Source of the DNA: Pleodorina starrii
Lineage: Eukaryota > Chlorophyta > Chlorophyceae > Chlamydomonadales > Volvocaceae
DNA: 64,000 bases
Direction: 5' to 3'
NCBI GenBank assembly: GCA_030267565.1
Contig: BRXU01000002.1
Coordinates: 5,889,501 to 5,953,500 of the forward strand
In this document: positions 46,201-57,237 of the stretch, piece after piece
How positions within the stretch are numbered: position 1 is the stretch's first letter
Layout: every line of letters starts with the position of its first letter
Program-made: the position numbers and the translations under genes
The notes under the pieces: model-generated
The model's database searches: none
What the model was told of the DNA's origin: nothing
Seen by the model: only the letters and a program-made list of their open reading frames with translations

Positions 46201-49200
46201 GCAGGCTGGACCGTGTGTGGCGTGTCAAGTCGAAGCACAGCGTGTGCGCCATTGCGTCGTACGACCTGGACGCGGATGGGCTGCCAGAGCTCATCAGCGG
46301 ATGGGGCAACGGCAGGGTGGGTATGGGGTCTACTATGGGAGATACCGCAGTCAAGGGCGGTGTGGGGATTGGACTGTGCTGGAAGTTGCGACCGTTTCCG
46401 TTTCCGGGTAGGAAGGGTCTTCGCTCTTCGGAGGAGGAACCGCGATGCAGGAGCAAGGCAGAGACAGGACCGAAAGCGGCACGGCGAATGACGCAATGGC
46501 GCTTTTTGCGGGTCGGGAGGCGTGTGTGTGCGAGGATGCAACTGTGAAACCGTGAAACTCTTCTCGACCATGAGGAAATAGTTCATGCCGCCATGCAAGG
46601 GCGAGGAACTTCGAGCAACCTGACAGGCCCGAGAGGCAAGAAAACCGAAGTTATGGGCCCCGCAACAAGTCAGATGCGGCTCTTCTGTCCCGGCGCTTTG
46701 GGCGCACACCACATTGCTGCGCATGTTGGCGATTGCCGAGAACCCCGCAACCCGAGACACCGCGCGTCCGATTGAAGACCGATAGTTTCAGGGCAGATGG
46801 CGCGGGATCCGAAAACAAGCGGCAGGAACATGGGTTAAGGCTGGGGGGCGCGCGTGTCTGTGTGTGTCAGGGTAACCCGTGGAGTGGGAGGGGAGCTGGG
46901 CCAGGAACCGTTGACGAAAAAGACAATGAAGGAGGGTCGCACTGGTGATGAGGGCGAGGGGAACCGGGTCGGTGGGGGGATCCGGGTGCAGCGGGGCGCC
47001 ATGGCCCGGCTGGGTGTGTATGGCACGTTGGTGCGGGCGGGGGCTGGTGGGGACGTGGGTGAGGAGCAGTGCGGCGGCGGCAGGACGCCTGTGGTGCCCG
47101 AGGAGTCGGTCCTTTGGGGGCGGGACGGGGCCGGGGGCCGCGGTTGCAGGAGGGCGGGAGGGCAGCGAGGCCGGGCCGGGCGTAACGCCGGGCGGCGTCG
47201 GTGCCCCGCGGGAAGGGGGGTCCTGCACGGTTGCCGGCCCCTGCCAGCACACGTCCCCTCTCATGCCCTTCCGCCCCGTCCCGCCGCCGTGGCTGTGCCG
47301 CTCACTCCACGCGCCCCGAGCCCTCGCCGGGAGTGCTGCGGGCGCTCGCCATACGAGGGGCATGACATGCAGACACACGGCCACACGGTCGGACGCAGAC
47401 GCAGACGCACCGACGGATGGACGCACGCGCATCGGTGACTCTGCTGCCACCCTGTCCTGACACCCTTTCTGGCACCGTTCCCCCCCCGCTTCTCCGGCCG
47501 GCCGGCCGGCTCCGGCCTATACGTGGATAACCCCGCTTCTCCCCGCCTCCTCCGCATTCAAAACACGTGGCCAGGACGAGACCGCATTGCTAAGACGGCC
47601 GCTTCCTCCCCTTCCCCCTCCCCCTATGGCCCCCCTCGCCCTTCCCTTTGTTGTGTGGTGTGGTGGTGGTTTCAGATGGAGGTTCGTCGGGCTGACAGCG
47701 GCGAGGTGGTGTACCGGGACCACCTGAGCTGCCCCGTGGCGGCCATACTGCGGGCCGACTACCGAAACGACAAGACCATGGACCAGGTGGTGGTGTGCGG
47801 AGTGGAGGGAGAGGTGAGGAGGGGGGGATTGAGGAGAGGGGCATTGGGGTGGTTGGGAAAAGGGGAGGCGGGGGTGGGTCGGTCTCGCTCAGTGGCTCTC
47901 ATTGATACGCGCACATCCGGGCAGCAGTGGGCGGCCAGGCCCAGGGGTGGTGGGCCGCCCCCCGTCCATCCCAGCTCCTCGGTAATAGGCAATAGGTACA
48001 CAGGTACGTTTAGTATGTATTGCGGGGTCTGGGTTCGCTTGCGTCGCCTCCGTCCCGTCGCTGCAGTTCCACCTTGACTACCCTCTCCCCCCTTCCTCCC
48101 TTCAACAACGTCCGCAGTGACTCATTTTTATATAAAGGAGCATATCACTCCCTGACCCCCCTTCCTCCCGTCGGGAGCGGGGCGAGCGACACGGATGGAG
48201 CCTGCTCTGCCCCCTGGATAACCCCCTCCCATGAACACGCCTGATACCGTATCCCGGTATCCGCATCTCCCTCGCTCGTTCAGGGCCCCTCCCCTCCCCT
48301 TCGCCACTCGCGACGCGCCACTCATTCCTGGGCAACCCGCCGCTCACCCCGCTGTGCTGCTGCAGGCGACACACTTTCTTTGACGGCTTTTGTCACCATG
48401 CTACTGCTACCAACATCTTTACCATGCTACCATGTTATGTTACCGTTACCAGTACCGTTGCCATGCATCCATGTTCCATTCACCCCCCTTGGCCACCTCG
48501 TTGCTACCTGGATGGATATCGCTCTGCCCGCAGGTCCGTGGCTACCTGCCGCTGGACCTGGATGTGGCCCCCGGGGTGGCGGCCGAGGTGGACTTTTCGG
48601 ACCAGCAGGCGGCGGTGGCGGAGCTGGCGCAGCGCAAGCAGGAGCTCATGTACGAAATGGCGTCGTACTCCAACATGAGGCAGACCAAGGACGCGGCGGT
48701 GAGTGGGGAAGGAAGGAGGGAACGGGTTGATGGGGAAGGGAAACCGCGGGTATGGCAGTGTTCCGGCCGGAGGTGGTACGATACGGCACGGTACGGCGCT
48801 GTACTGCGGGGAGGTGCGCCAGGGATGCCGCGCGCAGGGCTGCGTGCCGCTCCAGGGGCTAGGTTTTGGCGGGCGCCTCGGCCCCTCCTTATCTCGGCTC
48901 CGGCGGTCATTCCTCAAGTGGTCTTAGAGCTTATTAACCGCCTGCCGCCCTCTTCGCGACCTCCTTCTCTGCCTAAAGTGACGCTCCCCGCCCCGCCGCA
49001 TTCCACTGCGCACGTGTTTACCGTTCACGGACTCCGACCTATCGTATCCGGGGTGCCCCCTCCCTCCCCCGCGCCCCCCCCCTCCCAGCCCGAGCGCAGC
49101 TCCCTGATTCCCTCCGACACGCGGGTTGACTCGTACATCGCAATCAACAAGGAGACGGCCTCGTGCGACCTGGTGGGTGGGGGGTGGGGGGCCAAAGAAT

Positions 49201-52200
49201 TGAGGCCGCGAAGCGCAGCAACGGAACGGAGCCCCAGGACGGTGTGGGTTGGGGGATGCTGGGAGGAGGGGGGAGGCTTGTATATCCCCCTTACAAACAG
49301 GAAATGGAGGAGGGGGGAAGTCACTGCGTATCCGCCGAGACCGGTCCCCTTACGCTGAGGGAAGGGGGGTTGGGGGTGGGGGGGGAAGGGAGGGAAGCGA
49401 TTTGGAAGGGGTGAGTGGAAAAGCGACGCGAGGGCGAACCACGCACCCCGATGGGGTGGGTTGGGCGGCAACGTAGGGGTCCAGACCCGGGCAAGAGGTC
49501 AGGCGCAGCTAAATGTTTTTGGGCGTCATCAGCTGAGCGAGTTTGGCGGGGAGGGGCGGTGCAATCCGACGGCGGAGAAGTGGAAGGCGAGGACAAGGTG
49601 GGCTGCAGGAGGGAGGGGTTGGGGGTGAGCTGCGAATTGGGTGGAGGACGCCGCGGGCAGGAGGCGCAGCGCAGGGGGGGAAGGAGAGGGGAGGGGAGGG
49701 CCCCCGGGTGCAGCCCCCGGTCGTGGCGCCAGGCCAGGTGGTCCTGGTCCACCAGGTACTCCTTTTACAGCATTCCTGTCTGCAGCCTCGCCGCCGTGTG
49801 TCGGTGTGTGTCTTGGCGGCATGCCGGCGTGCCTGCTGGCTGGTTGCCAGTCGTTGCTACCCTCCTGAGCTCCTGGCTCCCTTCGCTAACGTCGCTTCCG
49901 TCCCTCCTCGCTGCGGCGTCTTTCTGATCACCCCCCTTTACAACCCTCCCCCCCTCCAGGTCCTCCGCACCAGCAATGACTCTGCGGTGATCCGGGGTGT
50001 GGTGGTGTTCGGGGAACAGATCTTCGAGGAGGAGAGCCTCTTTGTGTACCCCAAGAAGCCCGACACCACGGTGGGGGGTGCGGGAAGGGGGCGGGCAGGA
50101 AAGGGGGAGGGGGGCTGTCCATGCATCATGCTTTCATGGCTGGTCACACAACAGTTGCTGGCAGTATGTTCCTTTCTTGGACTCGGCAGCGGAACCGCAA
50201 CACCGCGCACCTCTTTTTTCAACCGAGTCCAAGTTCGATAGGACACGACAAAAGGGGAGAGAGAGGGAGAGCAGGACAATGCTTTTCGGGGCCTTTTTCG
50301 CGCCATTCTCAACCCGGTTTTCGGGCTTGCCGGCTCGCGGCGGCTGCACTGCTTTGTCACTGTGCCGACTGTGTCGCGTTGCGTTGTGCTCTCTTGTGTG
50401 TCGCCCTGCTGCTGCTGCTGCTGCTGCAGCTGGCCGTGCCTCTGAAGCCGCTGAAGGACGTGTCGGTGGTGCTGATGATCAAGGTGCTGGTGGGCGGCCG
50501 CACCGCCTCCCTGTTCCACGTCTTCGAGCTGGAGATCGAGCTGCCCAAGTTCGCGCTGTACGCGGCGGTGGAGAGGGGCGCGTTTCCGGAGCCCGCATCC
50601 TCGGTCACGTTCAGGTGGTTGTTGTGGTGGTTGTTCGAGTGGGGCTGTTAAGAGTGGAATGCGGAAGTAGTACTGGTTGCAGCTACCCAATCCAGTAGGC
50701 AACTAGGGAGGGAAGTCCAGGGAGGGAAGCGATGGGAAGGGAGTGCAGTGTTTCTGCATGATTATGCTGTGGTTGGGGCGGCTGGTCGCGATCCTTTCGA
50801 CTGGACAAGGGGGGAAGGGGGAGGGGGTTAAGAGTACCGGCATGACAGTTCAAAACGGCAAGCTGACAACAGGGGGAGGTGGTCAGTCCGCCTGGTCAAC
50901 CCGGGCGGCTGGCAGCTGCAATCTGGAGATGCCCCCAAGTACTGTACAGGGTAAACGCCCGGGAAAGGGGGTTCCGGGGATAAAGGGCTATAGGGGTAGC
51001 CGCACCCGCTCCCAATTGGCAATTGCACCGCACCCACCCCACACCCCCACTCCCAACCGCACCTGCTCAGACGCCGCTCTCTCGCCCCCCTTCCTTCCCT
51101 CCCGCAGCGTGTCCGAGCGCATCCCCCGGCTGTGCGCCTGGGTGGAGTCCCGCTTCACCCTCAAGGCCACCTCCGCGGGCCGCAACGACACACTGGAGGC
51201 CTACTTCCTGTGTCTGAGGGACCGCACGCCGCTGGGCATCAAGGCGGTGCCAGTGGGGGGGAGCGTGCAGGTGGGTGGGGTGGGTGGGGAGGCTGGGGGG
51301 TAGAAAGAAGATACCGCAGCGGAGATGGAGGCTGGGGGCTGGGGCCGAGGGGAGTACCGGTATCAAAGATGTTACCGCAGCGATGGGACGGAGGCGACGT
51401 GGGCGATCCGGGAAGGGGGCTGCAGACGCGATGGGGAGCTGGCAAAGCGCGATGACAAGACGCAAGTCAGGAGAAGCGCGCGATGTTGAGCCATAAAGGA
51501 GATTCTGGAGGGGGCGGCGGGAGGGTCGGGGGAAGTGGGGGAGCGACCGGCGGCGCCAGGCAGCTGGACGGGGCGGGGAGAGTGGAGGCGAGTCTGGGGA
51601 ACGGCTGGTCTAGCTGGTGTAAGCCCTAAGGCGGGCGCTGTGGCATCCACAATAACGCCTTTGCTGCTTCCAAGTGGCATCGAAGCCTGTTAAGCCCTCT
51701 AGTCTGGCATAGAGCCCCCAAAGGTCGACGGCTCGGTCACTGGACCTTGCGCATGCAGCTGGCGTAAGGGGATTTAGATTCCAAGGAGTACGTGCCATGT
51801 ACCGCTCTTTAGTCGCAGAGGGTGGCGCAGCTCGAAGCGGGGGAGTGCGAGGCGGGTGCTGTGTGGGTCGGTGCGGTGGATGGGTGCGGTGGGCAGGCGA
51901 GATGCTGCTCCTTTCCGCCCCCCTCCCCTTGCTGCCCACTCCCCTATGCTGTGTGCCAGCTGTCCTGGGCCCCCTCTCCCCAGATCCCGGGTTCCGGGTC
52001 CGTTCGCTAACGCCGTCTCCGTCACCGCTGCGGTATCTCCATTTTATTCCACATATCCCTCTCCCCGCCTGCCCTCACCTATTTCCGCTGTTGGCTCCAA
52101 CCCCGGACCCGGCACCCGGCAGCGCCCTGCACGGGAGATAAACCTTGCTCCCCCTCCGCCCTGATGTACTGCTGCACGCTTGTCAGCTCAGCCTACCAGC

Positions 52201-54326
52201 TTGCCTCTTTGGACGGTTATACTCCTCCGCCCTCCACCCTTCCCCCTCCGCCCACCGCCCTCCGTCCCGCCTTCCATCCCGCATTATCTTCTTCGGTATC
52301 TCCTCCGAGCCGCCGCTGCGGTACCTTCTATGTTACCTTGTCCCACTTGCTCGCTAATGCCGTCTCCGTCCCTTCGCTGCGGTACCGTATCTCGTTTGTT
52401 GTCCCTCTCATCCCCCGCTGCTGCTCTTCCCTCCGTGTTCAGATCACTGTCCGCACCGACAACATGGACATGGCGGGTGAGCTGGTGGGCGACCTGGCCG
52501 CCTACCTGGGCCTGTCCGACCTGGGCTCCACGGTGGACTTCCCGGCGGCCATGAAGGCGTTCAAGGAGGTGCTCAACGCGGTGAGGGGGGAGGGGGAGGG
52601 GGAGGGGAGAGCGGGCCGAGCCACACATCATCACAGGGAGAGGGGGAAAGGATGGGGCCGAGCCTTCGAAACGTTTGACGACCTCACACGGGCACGCAAG
52701 CAGGCAGGCAGACGGGCAGACATACCCAACGCCGGGGTGCGTCGTCGTCATTCCCCGCAAAGGCCGCTCCGCAGCTTTTCGGGCCTCCGTCCCGAAACCG
52801 CCATAAGGTCGCCCTTCTTTCAAAACGCACGCGCACACATCCTCCCCCGACTGGCCTGATCCCATTAGCTAGCATGCTCCACTGCTCCACCATAGTCACT
52901 GCTCAACCATGGGCTTGGGCACCTGGCTCCGCGGGCTATGACGGTGACTTCGGGGTCCTTCAGCTTTTATTTCTTTGGTGTGGGTCGTCGCTGCACCCTG
53001 TCAGCCTCACAGCTCGCGAACCCAGATTGAGCAAACCCCCCCCCGCCCATCCCTGACACCCCCCCCCTCCGACCTATATGTGGATAAAACCCTCTTTCAC
53101 ACACGCCCCCTCCTCCCCGTCTCTTCCGTGCCCCCGGTGTTCAGGTGGACGAGCACAACATCACCCGGCTGCGTATGAACGCCGACATGGCGGACTCGTC
53201 CAACCTGATCAAGCAGCTCATCATCAAGGCCGAGGACGCGCGCATCCTGGGGGACGTCCGGGCCATGAGGAAGTACTACAGACAGCTGGCGGACATGAAC
53301 CGGTGCGTGGGGGCTTGAGGACTGAGGACTGAGGGGAGGCGGGTGGGAGGGGGCATAAAGACGATATCGCAGCGGAGGGAGGACCCACAACCCAGCAGTA
53401 CTCACCAGTCCTCACCAGTACCGGAAGAGCTGCGACCGCGTGTGAGGGTCAGCAAGATGAGAGCACAGCGGTGGAACGGAGGCGGGGGGCGGGGGGAAAG
53501 TGGCTGGGGAGGACTGGGCGGGGGAGGGGAGCGGCGGAAGGGTGAGGGTGTGGAGGGAGCTGGGGAGGGAGGGGAAACATGGAAGGAGCCGAGGCTCCTT
53601 TAATCTAAAGGGGCGAGGAGGGGAGGGGAGGGGGAACTAAAGGCGTGGATGAGTGGTATCTTCGGGGTCAGGGGGAAAGCTGAGTGGTGCGGAAGGGGGA
53701 GAAAGAAGATACCGCAGCGGAGGCGACCTCAGCGAAAGGACCCGGGACCCAGGGGGGTGGGGCAGTTCCAAACTTCAGCAGGACTGTCCGTCCATCTCTC
53801 CTCCACCTTGGCGGCCTCCAACGCCTTCAACGCTCACATCTTCCCGGAGGGGCTCACCAGCTCCACCCACATTGTTGTGCGGGGCGACATCGGGGCGGTA
53901 CACCGGAATCTGCGACAGCCCCAGATGGGCATCTAGCCAAGCAGCATCCTTCACTGCCAACCTCTACGCTACGAGTTTGAATTCCTGACGCAGAAAAGGC
54001 ACACGGCTTCCGCTGCCGGGCGAGCCGTCCTACGACGTTTCCGCTGGACCATCCGAACGGTACCCTGACGCCCTTCCCAACCACCCCTTCATCCCTCCCC
54101 CCCTCCCCCCCCCAGTGACCTGATTGCGGAGCACGGCAAGCGCTCCACCAACCACCTGGCCCTTCTGGAGACTCTGCGGGAGGTGAACCAGATGATCCAG
54201 CGGGCTGCACGACTGAGGGTGGGCGCATCCAAGGCCAAGGTCGTCACAACGTGCCGGGCGGCCATCAAGAACAACAACATGGCGGCGCTGTTCAAAATCA
54301 TACGGGACGGGGACGGACCCGTGTAG
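43231..54326 (+). CDS. BBS2: BBSome subunit BBS2, complete, 14 exons, 706 aa
   Basis: BBS2 is a subunit of the BBSome, the coat-like complex that moves membrane proteins in and out of cilia with intraflagellar transport. Exons: 43231-43264, 43344-43708, 44329-44433, 45233-45384, 46205-46316, 47676-47813, 48534-48698, 49089-49172, 49960-50070, 50430-50614, 51108-51270, 52443-52580, 53145-53302, 54116-54326. All introns are GT-AG and the phases fit. The 34-nt first exon gives [11 protein letters not shown], matching the animal BBS2 start. Other family blocks are [51 protein letters not shown], the [12 protein letters not shown] block, [10 protein letters not shown] and the end block from VNQMIQRA to LFKIIRDG. 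Order: N-terminal beta-propeller, coiled coil near residue 370, GAE/platform region, C-terminal helices. Length matches human (721 aa). No TGTAA was obvious within several hundred bases after the stop. Confidence 0.97.
51986..52045 (+). repeat. Short dispersed repeat, forward copy in BBS2 intron 11
   Basis: The motif reads GGGTTCCGGGTCCGTTCGCTAACGCC (26 bases, given here as two parts: GGGTTCCGGGTC and CGTTCGCTAACGCC), then a CGTCTCCGT block and GCTGCGGTATCTCC. About ten related copies in both orientations lie between 44.7 and 58.9 kb, mostly in BBS2 introns. Confidence 0.7.
52346..52392 (+). repeat. Short dispersed repeat, forward copy
   Basis: It has the same core as the copy at 51986 (GCTAATGCCGTCTCCGTC, then CGCTGCGGTACC) and lies in BBS2 intron 11 about 300 bp downstream of it. 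Confidence 0.65.
53700..53750 (-). repeat. Short dispersed repeat, reverse copy in BBS2 intron 13
   Basis: AAGAAGATACCGCAGCGGAG followed by GCGACCTCAGCGAAAGGACCCGGGACCC is the reverse complement form of the motif at 51986. The end of the motif (GGACCCGG) is kept. Confidence 0.65.
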
Positions 54327-54597
54327 TGGTGGTGAGCAGGAGCGTGTGTAGGTCGATGGCGTGAGACGGGGCGTGCGAAAGGGATGACAGGAGGGAATTG
54401 GGTGGTTGGGGAATGATGGGAAGGGCAGGGCGCGTTGGCGCGGAGGCGGGCAGCCTGATGGGCGGGAATGGACGCGCACCATGCGGCCCATGCACGTGAC
54501 CTGTTACCGTCCGATGTTAAATGCGCCTACCTCACACCTAACGGGAGGAGCTGGCCGGAGTTGCTTTGGAGGGTGGCTGGCGCCCTCGTTATCGAGT

Positions 54598-55176
54598 GAC
54601 GGCGCTGGCTGAGGCGACTGCCAAGGGCTGCCGATCCGGCGGCCTCAAGCGCAAGCTGCGCAAGCTGCGCAAGCTGCGCAAGCTGCTGCGGGGCGTGTTT
54701 GGGAGCTGCGTGGGGCACAGCGTGGACGCGTTGTAGTGACAGCGGGGAGTGTGTGTGTATTGCGGTGCTTCGTTCAGCGCTGAAGTGGGGTTGTCTTGGG
54801 GGTTCCCGCCGGTGGGTTTCGGGGCAAGGGGTTGGTTGGGTTGGGTTGGGTTTGGGTTTGTGTTAGGGCTCTATCCGGGCAGGTCCTTGGAGGTAGAATC
54901 CGGGCGACACGGGTGGCCACTACTTGAACGCAGGTAGGGGAAGCAGGCTCAACGAACCGTGTGCGGGTGTCCCGATGTACGGTGGTACGGTTACGGCGGA
55001 TGTACGATGTGGACTGAACCTTGCACGTGCTGCGGGCAGCATTGGCGCGTCTGACAATTAACGAACGGGTCGCTTGATGTGGGGGAACCGCATGGCTCAA
55101 ATGAACAAACGAATCATATACTTGACTACCAAGCCTCGGCGAAAGGAATCGGATGGGGGATGCTATGATCGTTTAT
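54598..55176 (+). pseudogene. Displaced 3'-end fragment of the array gene
   Basis: From 54598 the sequence matches the last 36 codons of array exon 3 (copy 3/4 type, ALAEATAKGC) and about 440 bp of its 3' flank, including the G-rich tract. The codons for RKL are expanded: CGCAAGCTG occurs four times in a row at about 54650-54685. The stop is at 54734-54736. There is no start, promoter or upstream exon. It lies 272 bp after the BBS2 stop codon, so array-derived sequence is present on both sides of BBS2. Confidence 0.85.
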
Positions 55177-56634
55177 CTTAGATCAGTGTTTGAGACCCGG
55201 GGTGGATGATTGCGTGTCGTACCTCGCCGTACCGTACCGACCCCGCCCGATCCGGCCTAACTGACCGACAAGTCGCAAATTGGGGCGTGTGTTGTCCAAC
55301 TCATAGCACCGCATAAAGGGCCGCCGCGCAAGTGCCGACCCGCAAGTGCGGCGGAGCATCAGCGGCGGTGCTCCCTTGTTTTGGTTGTAGGATTCTGCGG
55401 CATCGAATGACCCTTTGGGCGCCAAGCCAACCGCTGCCCTTTTGTGAGGCGGGAGTCATGGCGACGATGAATCCCGCCTCCCGTTTATCGTTGGTCAGGC
55501 TCCTTAGATTCCGGTGCCGTCTCACCTTATCCGGTCGGCCGCCAGCTCGGTCCGGTCTTCCTGATGCATGGTGCGTCCCGCCGTCGTGTGGCGCCGAACG
55601 GCCGGGGAGGGGAACGAGCCGTCATCCTGGGCCGCTGCCGTCCGTCGGCCCGTGACGGTCGCGCTTCGCTGCCCGAGTGGCAGGTGGCAGCTATGGCGGG
55701 TTGAGGCCCGCGTGGTTGCTGCAAGGAGCGAAGGGCCGCAGACGCCAAAGGGGTGCAGGGGCCAGGGCCAGTGCAGGGCGCTGCAGACACCGGAGGAGGT
55801 CACACACCGGAGGGGACTGTCAGCAACAAGTTGCAAGGCGTGGTGGCGGGGCGGCCGGCAGCACAGGAGGTGGGGAGCAGTCGGGATCATCGCGAACAGC
55901 GGCGTCGTCGTGCTGCTTGGCTTCGCTTGGGAGGCGGCAGGTCCTGGTCTCATGGAGGGATGGGGGTGGGAGCGCGCGGCCATGTGCGGCTGGCCTGCCT
56001 CACCCGGTGGACAGCCCGTCAGCACTGGAGTCCCTGACGGGCCGGGCCTGTCGAGATATTTCAAATCGTGTCGAGCCCCCTATGTTGTGGGTCTGGTTTG
56101 GTCTGGCGGCGACGCGGCCGCTGCGTTTCTCGTCTTGGTAAGGTTACAGGTATGTTCGGTAAGTATTGCCTAAGGGTTCCGGGTCCGTTCGCTAACGCCG
56201 TCTCCGTTCCGTCGCTGCGGTATCTCCTTTTTTGTGCCCTACGTTGTGAGGCGTCCTGGGTTGGTGCGGGGCTGCATAGGGTTAGGGTATGGCTACCGTA
56301 TGCGCTTGGAACCCAACGAACTGGACGAATAAGGATCCAACGAACACAGACCTTCCATGAAACCTAGGCAAGGAAGATCAGTGAATTACAGCGGACAGCG
56401 GTTTGAACGGGGGAAGTATTGGGGGCAGGGCAGGGCGCTCTGGATGCCCAATTGGCGACGTGCCCCCGGCCACTTACCGTCACCCACGATGCCACGAACC
56501 TGTCAGATATCCATGGACTGAAACGTTGGGGGATAGACTGAAGCCTGAAACCCTGGACGAGCGTGGAACTCGTCAACCGTTGTTACGCAGAAAGTTCCAA
56601 CGGCTTTCGTAAGGGAGAAGGGAACGGGAGAATA
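55177..56634. other. Spacer, no recognised gene
   Basis: Open frames of up to 201 codons exist on both strands around 55520-56170 but none shows a recognisable domain. A CGGAGCATCAGCGGCGGTGCTCC hairpin-like segment is at about 55351-55373 and a dispersed repeat at 56174-56233. Old transposon sequence is possible. Confidence 0.4.
56174..56233 (+). repeat. Short dispersed repeat, best-preserved copy
   Basis: The full motif of about 58 bp, from GGGTTCCGGGTC to GCTGCGGTATCTCC, is followed by a T run. It lies in the spacer between the array fragment and the WDR5-like gene, so it is not restricted to BBS2. Confidence 0.7.
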
Positions 56635-56703
56635 TTCGCAAAATCACGAGGGGACTTCAGAGAACTACTTTTTTTCTCTGAAACCCCCTCGTGACTGTGC
56701 GAA
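56635..56703. repeat. Long hairpin (29-bp imperfect stem)
   Basis: The left arm 56635-56663 and right arm 56675-56703 pair over 29 positions with about four mismatches or G-U pairs and an 11-nt T-rich loop. The outer motif CGGCTTTCG (56601-56609) also pairs with CGAAAGCCG (56700-56708), overlapping the right arm's end. It could be a small-RNA precursor, a MITE or a terminator-like structure. Confidence 0.7.
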
Positions 56704-56717
56704 AGCCGAGCTTACCT

Positions 56718-56915
56718 GTGCAGGTCTAAGAGGTATGGAGCTACAACTCCAAGCGGCGTACATAGGGCGGATGGACGGTGAGTCGGCAGCACTGACTTAT
56801 CGTCTGTTCTTCCACCAGGGAAGACCTCGATAGGCGAACGCCCGACGCCCCGAAGCCGAATCCCGAAGCGCCCGCCGCCCGAAGCAACCGAGGCACCCGA
56901 AACAACTGTCTTCAA
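56718..56915 (-). CDS. Possible first exon of a minus-strand gene (weak)
   Basis: ATG at 56915 opens about 65 codons (MKTVVSGASVASGGGRF...) that end at a strong splice donor (CACAG/GTAAG). The hairpin at 56635-56703 would then lie in the intron. Another minus-strand donor (GACG/GTAAGTGG) lies near 56485, which hints at a second exon. No domain is recognised and no complete model could be built. The segment may equally be part of the spacer or an untranslated exon. Confidence 0.2.
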
Positions 56916-57108
56916 CTGTATTGTCGTGTATTGTTAGTTAGGTCCGCAAGCACAGTCTCCTCTCCCCTACAGCCCGTTACTGTGCTGTCAAACAACGTGA
57001 TGCGATACTGCAGTGTTCCCATCAATGCAATTTTTGGCCTCCTTAACTGCCATTTAAACAAGTTTGTCGCAATTCCTTGAGGAGATCTGGGAGCCATAAG
57101 ACACTAGC

Positions 57109-57116
57109 TTATATAG
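57109..57116 (+). promoter_or_regulatory. Candidate TATA element of the WDR5-like gene
   Basis: TTATATAG lies 129 bp upstream of the ATG at 57238, in an AT-rich stretch that contrasts with the GC-rich surroundings. Confidence 0.4.
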
Positions 57117-57237
57117 ACTCATTTTAACACTGTTAAATTTTGGTCAAAGAGACTTACGCTCGGCTGGCGACATCTTGCCATCGAGAGTGCGGACCTCCTT
57201 GGCCACACCGTGACATGTAGCCGGATCGAAAGGATCG

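Noticed and set aside
55568..56173. Plus-strand 201-codon frame after the displaced array fragment
   Set aside because: No domain, splice or promoter support; overlapping frames on both strands are equally open, as expected from GC bias.
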